DNA of 64,000 bases from Bacteroidota bacterium (lineage in GTDB: Bacteria > Bacteroidota > Ignavibacteria > UBA10030): positions 1 to 64,000 of the forward strand of contig JALONQ010000016.1 in assembly GCA_025454835.1 (NCBI GenBank), in the 5' to 3' direction. How positions within the stretch are numbered: position 1 is the stretch's first letter; every line of letters begins with the position of its first letter. The position numbers and the translations under genes are program-made. The notes beneath the pieces were generated by a model. That model was not told the DNA's origin and ran no database searches. It was given only the letters and a program-made list of their open reading frames with translations. Positions 9,901-19,077 of this stretch are shown here, in pieces.

Positions 9901-10148
9901 TGCCCATCTAGAAGTGTCCCCGTCAGGATGACCGAGTCAGGTTCGACGAGGTTTCGGTTGTAATTGAACTGCAACTGCAGCGACGTGACGTTCAGTCCCG
10001 TCACGCTGGAATCGGCCCGGACCGGCAGCCAGAGGTCACTGCCGAGGGCTACCGTAGTGTCGGGCAGGCTCAACCCGATCACCTGCGCGGTAGCCACTGC
10101 GGGCCAGAGACCGGCCGCCAGCAGAAGGCACCAGAGGAACTGTTTCAT
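6993..10148 (-). CDS. T9SS-exported surface protein with cohesin-like, Ig-like and FnIII domains
   Basis: The 1051-residue protein has a signal peptide (MKQFLWCLLLAAGLWPAVATAQ) and should be exported and then anchored or released by the type IX system. Three cohesin-like modules come first, each with a SLQLQFNYN-type strand and ending near LLNEGLPD or LFNEDLPA, at about residues 25-150, 235-365 and 450-570. Between them are two bacterial Ig-like (BIG2) modules with WSTSDPAIATIDANG and WTSSDPLVAHM. Four FnIII-like repeats follow (about 575-960), each opening with a phrase such as APANGSSDMPATPTLAW. The C-terminus (about 970-1051) is the T9SS sorting domain with LEPNYPNPFNPSTQITF. It is next to a protein with a dockerin-like module. 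No catalytic domain is seen, so a structural or binding role is likely. Confidence 0.85.
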   Translation of the reverse strand: MKQFLWCLLLAAGLWPAVATAQVIGLSLPDTTVALGSDLWLPVRADSSVTGLNVTSLQLQFNYNRNLVEPDSVILTGTLLDGQGWTVTMHRPSVGVIRIAAAGTTPLAGSGPILRIRIKLLTTGWSDFQFSGTAANLLNEGQPAVTLRNCWIQTIQPPSMDVWPDDGVLGVGEQMQFSTGSGAAPYTWSTSDPAIATIDANGLLTAVSRGSVQVSVHDTAGKQGQTDRWVVVRAIGISLPDTSVPATHTIDVPVRVTSLTPWTVTAGTVRVNFNADVLTPVGVITDGTLLEGHSPAVNLSTAGAVRLSFASDQPVLGQGALFIIRFQTRSTTGWSNLDVAEGLFNEDLPAKFDHGSISVTSLATISLGTSGDRLLAEDTLEFNVWGGVAPFTWTSSDPLVAHMMADGRLVGLRSGRVRVTVRDAQGATGISNEIRVFDGAVKFEDRLAASPGWVDVPVRLARLASGRQWSSYQLKLSYNADMLAFESVTTAGTATASWSTTHHVSGSSITVAGATAGSLTGTGTLCIVRFAVLPSIPLNWEAALNVDHVLLNEGLPDVDRWNGRVRIAGPPGRVSLWSPGDGWTQRPLDQPLSWSTVEFAERYELQIAEDALFTAPVMWDSTLTSNTVISGALENGKLYFWRVRARNSLGIGLWSDDWSFRTVVSLPLPPVLAAPANGSSDMPATPTLAWHPSAQATSYDLQVSEDSTFATDVRLVGNITDTTNQLSMLDHSRRFFWRVRAVNEAGWSAWSGAWSFRTIVAPADAPFLSQPSNGLTMVSIAATFRWNAVSVAAAYQLQLAGDAGFTQIVADSAGITDTTLTIAGLEHAHMYYWRVRGVNASGDGAWSDVWSFETIMGTPGVTVLAYPANGAIGTSLMPLLQWHRALAAQAYDIQVSDDPGFSSPIVNATMIPDTSYPIGPLQPLRLYYWRVRAMNVAETSAYSEVWQFTTTTTDAVVGDRGIVPDRFGLEPNYPNPFNPSTQITFLLKESSPVTLTIYTIAGAEVERIIDADLPAGTYETWWNAAHMPSGTYLCRMTAGRFTAVQRLVLIK

Positions 10149-10186
10149 GGCTCATGCTCCAGGGAAGTGCGCAGGGAAATGGGCGA

Positions 10187-13100
10187 TCACTTCACGAGCG
10201 TGAGTTTTTTCGACTGAACGACGTCCTTCGTCCTCAGTTGGTAGATGTAGGTCCCGGTGCCGACGGATTCTCCAGCGTCATTCCGGCCATCCCACACGAC
10301 GTGGTGTGTGCCTACCTCCCGCGTACCGTCCACAAGCGTCCGGACCGCCTGGCCGAGCATATTGTAGATCGTCAGCCGGATGTCCGTGCGTGCGTCGGGA
10401 ACGCGGAACTCGATCGTCGTCGTCGGATTGAACGGATTGGGATAGTTCTGGAGCAATTCAAAGGAGGTCGGTACATTCGCGTCGTCCACCGTCACACCAG
10501 TGGCCGTCGTGGCCATTTCCACTTCATTGATGAGGAAACTCGCGATGCGCACGGGCGTTGTGGCGGACAGGCGCGACTCATCCAGGACCTCGAGGACAAC
10601 CTCGGCCAGCGAACCGCTGGCGTCCGTCGGGGCCGATGCCGCCGCCGCGATCCGCAGGCGACCGTTCTCAACGGCTGATGCCAGTTGCATGTCGGTCGTG
10701 ACGCCGCGCGGCATCACGCCGACGGCCCGCACGGCCATCGGATCATAATCAATGACGGCCTGCCATGAGGCCATTCCTTCCGCCCGGTCGATGGATACAG
10801 GGACCGTGATCAAACGTCCGACCTTGGTGGAAGTGAGCGTCACGGCGACGCGTTGCTTCGCCGGAGCGGCCGGGAGTTCCCTTCGATTGACCTCGATCGG
10901 GAACGCACCGACGATCCCGACGACATACTGCAGCACGAGTGAGGCGTCGTACGCGGTGATCGCCACGGTATCGACGCCCCCGTTTCCGCTAACGTCGGCC
11001 GTGCTCCGCTGGAGCAGGTTGAGCGAGTCGGATCCGTGCGGGTTGACGACGTACTTCAGGATCAAGGACGCATCGAATGCCTGCACGTGGCCATTGAGGG
11101 AGACATCGCCGGCGGCCGGGTTCGAAGCCCCAGAGGTCAGGAACGGTGTGTAGTTCACGCTGCTGGACACCTTGTCACCCGTACCGCCGGGATTACCGCT
11201 GTGCGTAGGGCCGGTGTTGCTGCCCCACCAGTTCCAGCGGGCGTCGAGCACGAAGGCCGGCGCGGGATAGCTGATCCCAGAAAGCCGGTTGTCCGAGATG
11301 TCCGAATAGTTGATGATAGGATTCGACGCTCCGAGGACCCGGAGGCCGTGCTTATTGTACGCGATCGAACTGTTCAGGATCGTCGGGCTGGCGCTCGTCG
11401 TCATGATGCCTGCGGCGTCGTCGTTCCAGGAATTTCCAGCATATCGTACGATGACATGCGACAGCCGGCAGAGTGGATCGAGGGCTTCGTCCTCGAACCG
11501 GAGCCCCCGCCAGCTATCCCAGAAGTACTCGTCATACGGGACCGTCGCAGTGGTGTCGGCATTTGTATCACCGCCATAGAAATCGTCGCGTACGTCGGTG
11601 AAGACAATCGTGCTGTCGGGATGTGCGCCGCCTTCAGCAATAAGTCCCTTGCGGACCTTCAGCCAGCCGTCCCCACTGAACTTCAGAATGACACCAGGCT
11701 GCACCGTCAGGACCGCGCCCGTGCCGACTGTATACTGGTGGAGCAAGTACGGAATATTCTGTATGCCGGCTAACGTGCGTCGTGGCAGCGTCACGTCCTG
11801 CGCGAGGGTCTCGTTCAAGACCGCGATCGCCCGGAACGTTGTGCCACTGATCGTGTTCGCCTCTGTTGAACGCGGATACGACACCAAGGAGACATTGATC
11901 GGAGCAAGGTCGAGGTCGTCGAAAGCGCAGCTATCGACGGCCGGCGTCGAGACGCCATTCAGCATGACCCCCCAGCGATCCCGGTAGAAGCGCCCGTGTA
12001 CGATCGTCGGCGAGGCCGACTGCAGGTAGATCCCCAAGTCCCGGTACCTCATTTCGAAATACCGGAGCACACAGAGGCTGTCCAAGCTCACGTCCCAGAT
12101 GTCCATGACGGTGGCGCTGGTGACCTCCGGCTTCGTCGCAAAACCATCGCCATTGGTGTCTCCCGGATTGCCGGCGCTGTCGTCGCGCGGGTCGGTGAAG
12201 ATGACCGGTGCCGATTCTGTTCCGCTGATCCGGAGGGCGCCGTTCACCGTAATTGTAGGTTGGCCAGAATTCAGCGGGTAGTACTTGAATACGACTCCTT
12301 CCGGTATGGTCAGTGTTGTTCCTGAATTTATCGTGAACCGATTCTCGGAATATCCGTTCATCAACAGGTACGTGATGTTGGAATATCCTGCAAAGTCGCG
12401 CCGTGGCACCGTTGCGTCGACTGCGTATATCTCCGGCACGATGCCAAGGGCCATGTAGCCGACGTTGAGTGCGAGGTTGTTCGCGAACGTCGGCTCAGCG
12501 AACATACTCATCATAATCGGCGTCAGGTTCACATTGCTGATCTGGCAGTTGGTCACCGACGGGTCGGCGCTGCCGTAGATGGCCAGGGCGCTCGTCGGGG
12601 ATTGCTGGAAGTAGCAACTGTCGACAACCACGCGGGTGCTGTGCAGCTGGACCATGCCGTGGTCCTTCAGCGTCGCGTCGCCAAAGGTTGCACCTCCATA
12701 CCGAAAATCACAATTCCTCAATGCGTTGATCGTGTCATTGCTGGTGGTCGTAAACTTCACCGCAGACCAATCCCCCTTTGCCGGGGAACTGGCGTTACCG
12801 TCGTTGTTCGTGTCTCCGCCGTTCGAGTCGTCGTTGAGGGATGTGAAGATGATGCGCTCAGCTGCGGTCCCGTTGGCAACGAGGGCGCCGTCGATTGTGA
12901 TGGAGCGATAATACCAGCCAGCGGGCAACTTGATCACAACGCCGGGATCGATCGTGAGGACCGCATTCTGGCCGATCGTGAGGTATTCCACGATGTAGGC
13001 GATGTTGTTATAGCCGGCCACATCACGTTTCCGAAGACGGGCATTCGAGGACAGCGTTCCCTCGAGGATTCGAATGCCATTGCTCCTGTTTGCGGAGAAC

Positions 13101-14482
13101 GTGATGTTCGTAAAGCTCGGGTCGGCTTTCAAGGACATGGCAATGGGATCGAGGCGACAATTGCGGATGTCAACCCTATCGATTGTCGCGATCGAGGCGC
13201 CGTCGCACGAGACGCCGTACTGGTCTGAGTCGGTGATGGTGGAGTTTGACAACGTACCACTGGCATCCACGAATGACACAATGCCCCAAGTCCCGGACTG
13301 GTCCCCTCCGTATTTCAGGACGCAGCTGTCAAGGATACAAAAGGCGTCATCGCTCGAAGCACGGAAGCGGATCGTTTTCCAGTCGCCTCGAGCTGGCGGC
13401 GCGGTAGACCCGTCGCCGTTCGTGTCATTGGGATTCCCGTAGTTGTCATCCTTCAAGGACGTGAAGATGATGGTTCCACCAGCAAGCGTGCCCTTGGCTC
13501 GGAATCCTCCGTTGACGAAGAAGCCGGATTCGTTGCACTTGATCACCACACCCGGATCGACCGTCACATACGTTCCGGAGTTGACCTGGACATCCTCCAG
13601 GAGCACGTACGTAATGTTCGTGTAGCCAGCCACGTCACGCTTCCGTATGGTTCCGTTGAAACCGACATCCTCTCCGATGATCCCCAGTGCACGCCAGGCC
13701 ACATTGACGAAACTGATGTCCGTCAGGATTGGGTCGGCAGAGACCGACATCGCCACCGGCGTATACTGAGTGTTCACGAATGCAACATTTGTGATGTTGG
13801 AAATGACGGGGCTGGCGTTCACCAGGGTCACAGCTCCGTCGCCGATCCACCGGGTATTGTAATAGGTCGACGGCATCGCGGCGTACTTGATGAGGCAGTG
13901 GTTCAGGATGGACGTCGTATCACTGCTGGCCTCGAACACGATGCCGCCCCAGTCGCCGCGCTGCGGCGAGGTCGACGTGCCGTCTTTATTTGTGTCGAAG
14001 GGGTTCCCGTAGTTGTCGTCCCGCGCTGACGTGAAGACAATGGCCGTGGCTTCGGAGCTTGCATTCGCAACGAGCTTGCCCTTAACGGTGATGCGGGGCG
14101 AGACGTTGACATATCCATTGTCATATAGTCCCTTGATGACCACGCGCTCGTGAATGGTAAGTGTGCGTCCTGCCGGGATGGTGACATCTTCGAGGAGGAG
14201 ATAGGTGACATTTGGGATCGACTCCACGGATCTGACTGGAAGCACAGCGTCGGCCGGCAGGTTTCCGCCGAGCAAGCCGATCGCGTCGTATCGATTGTCG
14301 GACAGAGAGAAGGTGTTGTTGGACATCACCGGATTTGCCGAGAACGACATGGCGATCGGCGTCAGTCCACTTGACCCTATGATATTGTTCGAGAAGACTG
14401 GATTTGATACTCCTTGGAACACCACTCCGAACCAACTATTGTTGAAGTTGCAGCTGTCGATCGTGGGGCTTGCCGTGTTCAT
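10187..14482 (-). CDS. Beta-helix T9SS protein with dockerin- and cohesin-like modules, C-terminal fragment
   Basis: This 1431-residue open frame is the larger part of a giant surface protein; the N-terminal part with the signal peptide is at 14436-15416 in another frame. It holds five repeats of about 170-190 residues. Each begins like RDVAGYTNITYVLLEDV, continues to DPGVVIK, and contains a DTNGDG-type calcium loop before right-handed beta-helix rungs. A dockerin-like module follows near residue 1135 (GDVSLNGHVQAFDASLILKY and ADVSGNGGVD), then a cohesin-like module (about 1210-1340) and a T9SS sorting domain (LLQNYPNPFNPTTTIEF to the end). Taken alone it lacks a signal peptide and could not be exported. 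The ATG at 14482 is probably not a true start, because homologous rungs extend upstream of it. Confidence 0.75.
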   Translation of the reverse strand: MNTASPTIDSCNFNNSWFGVVFQGVSNPVFSNNIIGSSGLTPIAMSFSANPVMSNNTFSLSDNRYDAIGLLGGNLPADAVLPVRSVESIPNVTYLLLEDVTIPAGRTLTIHERVVIKGLYDNGYVNVSPRITVKGKLVANASSEATAIVFTSARDDNYGNPFDTNKDGTSTSPQRGDWGGIVFEASSDTTSILNHCLIKYAAMPSTYYNTRWIGDGAVTLVNASPVISNITNVAFVNTQYTPVAMSVSADPILTDISFVNVAWRALGIIGEDVGFNGTIRKRDVAGYTNITYVLLEDVQVNSGTYVTVDPGVVIKCNESGFFVNGGFRAKGTLAGGTIIFTSLKDDNYGNPNDTNGDGSTAPPARGDWKTIRFRASSDDAFCILDSCVLKYGGDQSGTWGIVSFVDASGTLSNSTITDSDQYGVSCDGASIATIDRVDIRNCRLDPIAMSLKADPSFTNITFSANRSNGIRILEGTLSSNARLRKRDVAGYNNIAYIVEYLTIGQNAVLTIDPGVVIKLPAGWYYRSITIDGALVANGTAAERIIFTSLNDDSNGGDTNNDGNASSPAKGDWSAVKFTTTSNDTINALRNCDFRYGGATFGDATLKDHGMVQLHSTRVVVDSCYFQQSPTSALAIYGSADPSVTNCQISNVNLTPIMMSMFAEPTFANNLALNVGYMALGIVPEIYAVDATVPRRDFAGYSNITYLLMNGYSENRFTINSGTTLTIPEGVVFKYYPLNSGQPTITVNGALRISGTESAPVIFTDPRDDSAGNPGDTNGDGFATKPEVTSATVMDIWDVSLDSLCVLRYFEMRYRDLGIYLQSASPTIVHGRFYRDRWGVMLNGVSTPAVDSCAFDDLDLAPINVSLVSYPRSTEANTISGTTFRAIAVLNETLAQDVTLPRRTLAGIQNIPYLLHQYTVGTGAVLTVQPGVILKFSGDGWLKVRKGLIAEGGAHPDSTIVFTDVRDDFYGGDTNADTTATVPYDEYFWDSWRGLRFEDEALDPLCRLSHVIVRYAGNSWNDDAAGIMTTSASPTILNSSIAYNKHGLRVLGASNPIINYSDISDNRLSGISYPAPAFVLDARWNWWGSNTGPTHSGNPGGTGDKVSSSVNYTPFLTSGASNPAAGDVSLNGHVQAFDASLILKYVVNPHGSDSLNLLQRSTADVSGNGGVDTVAITAYDASLVLQYVVGIVGAFPIEVNRRELPAAPAKQRVAVTLTSTKVGRLITVPVSIDRAEGMASWQAVIDYDPMAVRAVGVMPRGVTTDMQLASAVENGRLRIAAAASAPTDASGSLAEVVLEVLDESRLSATTPVRIASFLINEVEMATTATGVTVDDANVPTSFELLQNYPNPFNPTTTIEFRVPDARTDIRLTIYNMLGQAVRTLVDGTREVGTHHVVWDGRNDAGESVGTGTYIYQLRTKDVVQSKKLTLVK

Positions 14483-15416
14483 AGTCTACGCTCGTGTTCT
14501 GGAATATCACGCCCCCCCAGCCTGAGGATGGCGTGGTCGCCGTGGCGTCGCCGTTCGTATCGCCGCCCGCGTTGTCGTCCGTGGCAGAGGTGAAAAGGAT
14601 CTCTTCACCGGGGAGTGCTTCAGCGACGAGGGTGCCTTCGATATTGAGAGCCGCCCATGAGGGGAATTTCAGTGTGTTGCCCGACGAGACCTGCAAGACC
14701 GACCCCCATTGGCGGACAGTGAAATTGCTCGAGAAGACATACGGGACTGCGGTCTTCGGCAGTGTCATCGGACCCCAGAGTTCGTCTTGGTTCACATAGA
14801 TCGCGTTGTGTGCGTTCCCGGTGAGGGTGTTGACGCCATTCAAGAATAGATAGGCCGTATAACGATAACGGATCGGCCAGTCGCACGAGAAGATGCTGCA
14901 GCCCGTCAGAGTCACCGTCTGAGGACCGCTTCCGCCCCCCATCATGATCCCGGAATTCTTCGAAAACGAAATGTCGCAGGCTCGCATCGTCAGGGTGCCC
15001 GAGTAAGCGAAGATGTTCGCAGCGTCACTGGGGAAGGTGGTCGACCCTCCATATCGCACGACGCAGGTATCGAATGTTCCCGTCGAAGGGTTGCTCCCGT
15101 CGCCGATCTGGATCTGATTCCAATTCCCCTTCGCGGGAGTACCTCCGATCGTATCTTTTCTCGAGGTGAAGAGTGCGTGCCGAGCGTTGACCGTTCCGTA
15201 GACGATAAGTCCTGTGTTGTCGGCGAAGAGCACGACAACGCCGGAATCGACTTTCAGTATTTTCGTCGCTGCGATAGTGAGGTTGCCCGTGACGATGTAT
15301 GGGCTGGCTGCCAGAGTCCACGTGCTGTCCTGATTGATGGTTCCGGACACGGTGGTCTGCGCTTGGATGGGCAGGGCGATAACAATCAGGGCGCACAGGG
15401 TGGCAAGAAGCTTCAT
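14436..15416 (-). CDS. Beta-helix surface protein, N-terminal fragment with signal peptide
   Basis: This fragment (326 residues) begins with a signal peptide, MKLLATLCALIVIALPIQAQ, from an ATG at 15416 with GGAG eight bases upstream. It carries two more copies of the beta-helix repeat found in the downstream frame, including the loop GGDTNGDATATTP. Homology ends at WGGVIFQNTSVDY; the last residues (EHGKPHDRQLQLQQ) are out-of-frame reading of the sequence that encodes NTASPTIDSC in the next frame. Comparison with intact repeats suggests that about 25-35 codons, not a multiple of three bases, are missing at the junction near 14480. This could be a real deletion, making the locus a pseudogene, or an assembly collapse in a repeat. 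Confidence 0.75.
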   Translation of the reverse strand: MKLLATLCALIVIALPIQAQTTVSGTINQDSTWTLAASPYIVTGNLTIAATKILKVDSGVVVLFADNTGLIVYGTVNARHALFTSRKDTIGGTPAKGNWNQIQIGDGSNPSTGTFDTCVVRYGGSTTFPSDAANIFAYSGTLTMRACDISFSKNSGIMMGGGSGPQTVTLTGCSIFSCDWPIRYRYTAYLFLNGVNTLTGNAHNAIYVNQDELWGPMTLPKTAVPYVFSSNFTVRQWGSVLQVSSGNTLKFPSWAALNIEGTLVAEALPGEEILFTSATDDNAGGDTNGDATATTPSSGWGGVIFQNTSVDYEHGKPHDRQLQLQQ

Positions 15417-15825
15417 GGCGGGTCTCCTGGAGGTCGGTACGACGACAACGCGGGGGAGCAGAATAGAGAGGACTATGGGCGGCGGACGATGGACATGGAA
15501 CAACGAGCCGCCGAGTCGGCCTCATACGTTAGCCAAGGTCTGTGCGAGAAGCAATCATCGTGAGCGAACGATTGATTGTCCGCACGTCACTTCTGAGAAG
15601 ATGAATGCAACGGGGAAGTCTGTTACACGACCGAAATATTCTGAGAACAACGGATGTGCGATGGTGGAGCATGTGCTTACGACCTTCGTCGATCGCCCTC
15701 AGACAACGATGTTGTCGTGCGCGTTCCTAATTCTGAGACGATGATCGATCGAGGTCATCGGTTGATGCAAAAACGAAAGGCCCGGACGAACAGTCCGGGC
15801 CTCTGAACAACAACGATACGTTGAA
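15417..15825. other. Gene-free stretch between beta-helix protein and tricorn-like protease
   Basis: About 410 bases lie between the start of the beta-helix gene and the end of the tricorn-like gene. Apart from the terminator hairpin at 15768-15801 I see no tRNA, convincing small gene or strong promoter. It presumably holds the promoter for the beta-helix gene. Confidence 0.5.
15768..15801 (-). terminator. Rho-independent terminator of the tricorn-like gene
   Basis: GGCCCGGAC and GTCCGGGCC form a perfect 9-bp stem with a five-base loop. On the minus strand it is followed by TTTCGTTTTTG. It lies 25 bases beyond the stop of the tricorn-like protease gene. Confidence 0.85.
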
Positions 15826-18800
15826 TCACCGTTTCGGATACGGCGGAGGCGGCGCCAGCTTCGGCGGTGCCTGCTTGAGCGATTCGAGTACGAGTTCGAT
15901 GCCTTTGTTCAACTGCTGGTCTTCGCCTGCGAATTCTCTCGCCGGGTCGTTCTCAATAATGATATCGGGATCGACGCCGTACCCTTCCATGATCCATTCC
16001 TTCCCTTCAAGGTCGTAGCGCGAGAACTCCGGACGGTTGAGCGAACCGCCGTCGAGCAGCGGCAACGATCCCCGGATCCCCACGACGCCGCCCCACGACC
16101 GCTTGCCGACGATCGGGCCCATCTGGTAGTGCTTGAACCGATAGGCCACAATGTCGCCGTCGGAGGCTGAGAATTCATCCAACAGCATCACCTTCGGGCC
16201 GACGTGCGTACCTCCCGGGTCGATGGAAGGGGAGGCGTTCCGCGAGATACCGACCATCGCCGCCTCACGCCGCAGGCGCTCGATGATCTGGGGGGAAACA
16301 TTGCCGCCGCCGTTCCCCCGGACGTCGATGATGAGCGCGTCTTTGCGAAGCTGCGGATAGTAATACTTGACGAACTCATTGAGGCCGGCCACCCCCATGT
16401 CGGGGATATGGATGTATCCAACCCGGCCGTTCGTGGCCTTTGAGACCTTGGCGATGTTGCCTTCCACCCAGTCAAAGTAGTAGAGCGGCTGTTCATCGCC
16501 AGTCGGCAGTACGACGGCTGTCCGGCTTCCGGATTCCTTCGGTTGCGCGTTGACGGTTAGCGTGACCTGCTTCCCGGCCCGACCGATGAAGGCCTCATAG
16601 AGGTTCGTCAAGGAACGCGTCGGGACGCCGTCGACCGCAAGGATGTAGTCGCCCTCGCGTACGTCGACTCCGATCTCGGTCAGGGGCGAGCGCAGCGCAC
16701 GGTCCCAGTTCTGGCCCTTCAGGATCTTGTCGATCCGGTAGTAGCCGGAGGCCGCATCGCGGGTGACCTTCGCGCCGAGCAGACCAAGCGTGATCCGTTC
16801 CGGCTTCGGATAGTCCCCACCGCCGACATAGGCATGTCCGACGTTCAATTCAGCGATCATCTCGCCGATGATGTAGGTCAGGTCGATGCGGTGGTTCACG
16901 AACGGGACGAGGGCCCGGTATCGTTCGCGGACGCCCGCCCAGTCGACGCCGTGCATGCCTTGATCATAGAAGAAGTCGCGCATCTGACGCCACGATTCGT
17001 TGAAGATCTGGTTCCATTCTGCCTGGCGGTCGAGTTGTACTTTCATGTCGGCCAAGCTCAAACGTTCCTTCGCATCGATCTTCGCCGAGGGGAGGTCGAT
17101 GATGGCGTACGCATTCCCCTCCAAGCCGACGAGCATCTTCTTGCCGTCGACGGAGATCTCATAGCCGTTGACGTTGCCGAGATCGGTCTCTTTCTCCTTG
17201 GCGAAGTCATACATCAGGAGGACCGGCTTCTCGTCCTTGCTGCCGCGGCGGACGTAGAAGACCTTCTCGCCGACCGATTGAATGTTCCAGTAGTTCGCCG
17301 AGGGAATGGGGAGGACCGCGATGCGGCTCTGGATCCCCTCGACGTCGACCTTCGTCGGCTCCTTCTCGGAGGCTTTGCCCTTGTCGTCTTTCTTCTTCTC
17401 GGGTTCCGCAGGCTTCACTTCGTCGCTTTTCGGCGCGAAGGGCGACTTGGTGTCTTTGGCGAGCGTCACGAGATAGACCTTGGCCATGTCCGAATAGGAA
17501 TGGTTCCATTCTGTCTGGCTGTAGGTCGGGTTCAGCGTGCGGTTGGAGACGAAGAACAGATATTTGCCGTCGCTGCTGAACGAAGGCGAGGTGGAACTGA
17601 ACCATCCGTCGGTGACGGGCGAGGTCTGTTGTGCCCCCAGGGAATACAGATAGACAGTCGTCATTTGCTTCTCTTCTGGCCGCGCATACGCGACCCAACG
17701 GCTGTCGGGCGACCAGTCGTACTGCGTGATCTCGAATGCCGTCGCCTGATCCACCAGCGTGACTGCCTTCGAGTCGATGTCGATGTATTGTAACCGCTGC
17801 TTCCGGTCGGACCAGAGCAGCTTCTTGCTGTCCGGTGACCAGACCGGCTGATACTTGTAGACGTCGCCACCGTTCGTCACACGCACGGCAGGCGACAGAC
17901 CGTCCTGCGCCTGCAGGTAGATCTCGTCTTCGCCCGTCGAGTCGGAGATGTATGAGATCCACTTGCCGTCGGGGGACCACGTTGAATTCCGTTCGTGAAC
18001 GCCGGGGCTCTTGGTCAGATTTCGCGTCGGCCCGTATTTGGCGGGAATGGTAAAGATGTCGCCGCGCGATCCGAACAGGGCGCGATTGCCGTCGGGGGAG
18101 ATCTCATAGTTTGTCACGCTGCGGCTCACGTCAATAAGGCCGCCGCGGCCTGACACGAGATCGGCGTTGATCTGGACCGGCACGTTCGTCACGGAACCGG
18201 AAGCAATGTCGTAGCGATAGAGAAAGCCTCCGTTCTCGAAGACAATGGCCTTGTCGCCGAGCGACGGGAACTTCACGTCGAATTCCGTGAAGGTCGTCAA
18301 CTGTTTCGTCTCGCGAGTCGACAGGTCATACGAGTAGAGATTCATACGCTGGCGCTCGTCGCGGTCCGACACGAAGTAGATCCGGTTGCCGCTCCACATC
18401 GGAATGATGTCCTGCGCCGGGCTGTTGGCGACCTTCGTCGTCTGCTTCGTCTCGAAGTTGTAGATGGAGATGTCGTCGGCCTGACCACCGCGGTACCGCT
18501 TCCACGTGCGAAACTCACGGAACACCTGGTTATAAGCCAGTTGTTTCCGGTCGGGGGAGTAGGATGCGAAACCGCCGCGCGGCAGGGGAAGCTGCTCCGC
18601 CAATCCGCCGTCGATACCGATCACGAACAATTGGCCCTTGAACGAGTTCGGCTCGATCATGCGGGACCGGAACAAGATCGTCCGGTCGTCGCGCCACCCC
18701 ATGACGATGTTGTTGGGACCCATCCGGTCGGAAACGTCGTCGCGGTCGAGCGTTGCCGTCACCGTCAGCCGCTTCGGGATCCCGCCTTCGGCCGGCATGA

Positions 18801-19077
18801 GGTAGACCTCAGTGTTGCCGTCGTACTGGCCGGTGAAGGCGATCCAGCGGCCGTCAGGGGAGAAGCGGGCGAAGATCTCGGTGCCGACGTCATTCGTCAG
18901 CTTGCGGGCGACGCCGCCCGAGGCGGAAACGGTGTAGAGATCGCCGGCATACGTAAAGACGATCTGGCTTCCATGGATAGCGGGGAATCGGAGGAGGCGC
19001 GCTTCGGGAGCGGGTTGGGCGAGTGCTGCTAAGGCGACGAGCAGAGATACGAAGAGAACAAGACAGGATCGTAGCAT
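15826..19077 (-). CDS. Tricorn-type protease (S41 family) with beta-propellers and PDZ
   Basis: The 1083-residue protein has a signal peptide (MLRSCLVLFVSLLVALAALAQ) and is a tricorn protease homologue acting outside the cytoplasm. The N-terminal half has many PD40/TolB-like propeller blades (for example FSPDGRWIAFTG, WSPDGKWISYIS, WSPDSKKLLWS). A Lys/Glu-rich linker near residue 580-600 is followed by the core domain. ELNVGHAYVGG near residue 745 carries the catalytic histidine. A PDZ domain (VREGDYILAVDGVPTRS) and the S41 domain with DEFSASDGD near 970, the nucleophilic serine, complete the protein. Order and spacing match archaeal tricorn. The start at 19077 has GGAG seven bases upstream. 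It probably degrades peptides in the periplasm; bacterial substrates are unknown. Confidence 0.9.
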   Translation of the reverse strand: MLRSCLVLFVSLLVALAALAQPAPEARLLRFPAIHGSQIVFTYAGDLYTVSASGGVARKLTNDVGTEIFARFSPDGRWIAFTGQYDGNTEVYLMPAEGGIPKRLTVTATLDRDDVSDRMGPNNIVMGWRDDRTILFRSRMIEPNSFKGQLFVIGIDGGLAEQLPLPRGGFASYSPDRKQLAYNQVFREFRTWKRYRGGQADDISIYNFETKQTTKVANSPAQDIIPMWSGNRIYFVSDRDERQRMNLYSYDLSTRETKQLTTFTEFDVKFPSLGDKAIVFENGGFLYRYDIASGSVTNVPVQINADLVSGRGGLIDVSRSVTNYEISPDGNRALFGSRGDIFTIPAKYGPTRNLTKSPGVHERNSTWSPDGKWISYISDSTGEDEIYLQAQDGLSPAVRVTNGGDVYKYQPVWSPDSKKLLWSDRKQRLQYIDIDSKAVTLVDQATAFEITQYDWSPDSRWVAYARPEEKQMTTVYLYSLGAQQTSPVTDGWFSSTSPSFSSDGKYLFFVSNRTLNPTYSQTEWNHSYSDMAKVYLVTLAKDTKSPFAPKSDEVKPAEPEKKKDDKGKASEKEPTKVDVEGIQSRIAVLPIPSANYWNIQSVGEKVFYVRRGSKDEKPVLLMYDFAKEKETDLGNVNGYEISVDGKKMLVGLEGNAYAIIDLPSAKIDAKERLSLADMKVQLDRQAEWNQIFNESWRQMRDFFYDQGMHGVDWAGVRERYRALVPFVNHRIDLTYIIGEMIAELNVGHAYVGGGDYPKPERITLGLLGAKVTRDAASGYYRIDKILKGQNWDRALRSPLTEIGVDVREGDYILAVDGVPTRSLTNLYEAFIGRAGKQVTLTVNAQPKESGSRTAVVLPTGDEQPLYYFDWVEGNIAKVSKATNGRVGYIHIPDMGVAGLNEFVKYYYPQLRKDALIIDVRGNGGGNVSPQIIERLRREAAMVGISRNASPSIDPGGTHVGPKVMLLDEFSASDGDIVAYRFKHYQMGPIVGKRSWGGVVGIRGSLPLLDGGSLNRPEFSRYDLEGKEWIMEGYGVDPDIIIENDPAREFAGEDQQLNKGIELVLESLKQAPPKLAPPPPYPKR

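Noticed and set aside
14512-14518. Phase variation by slippage in the seven-C tract near the break in the beta-helix gene
   Set aside because: A TAG at 14486-14488 in the downstream frame lies between the tract and the joint, so slippage there cannot fuse the frames.
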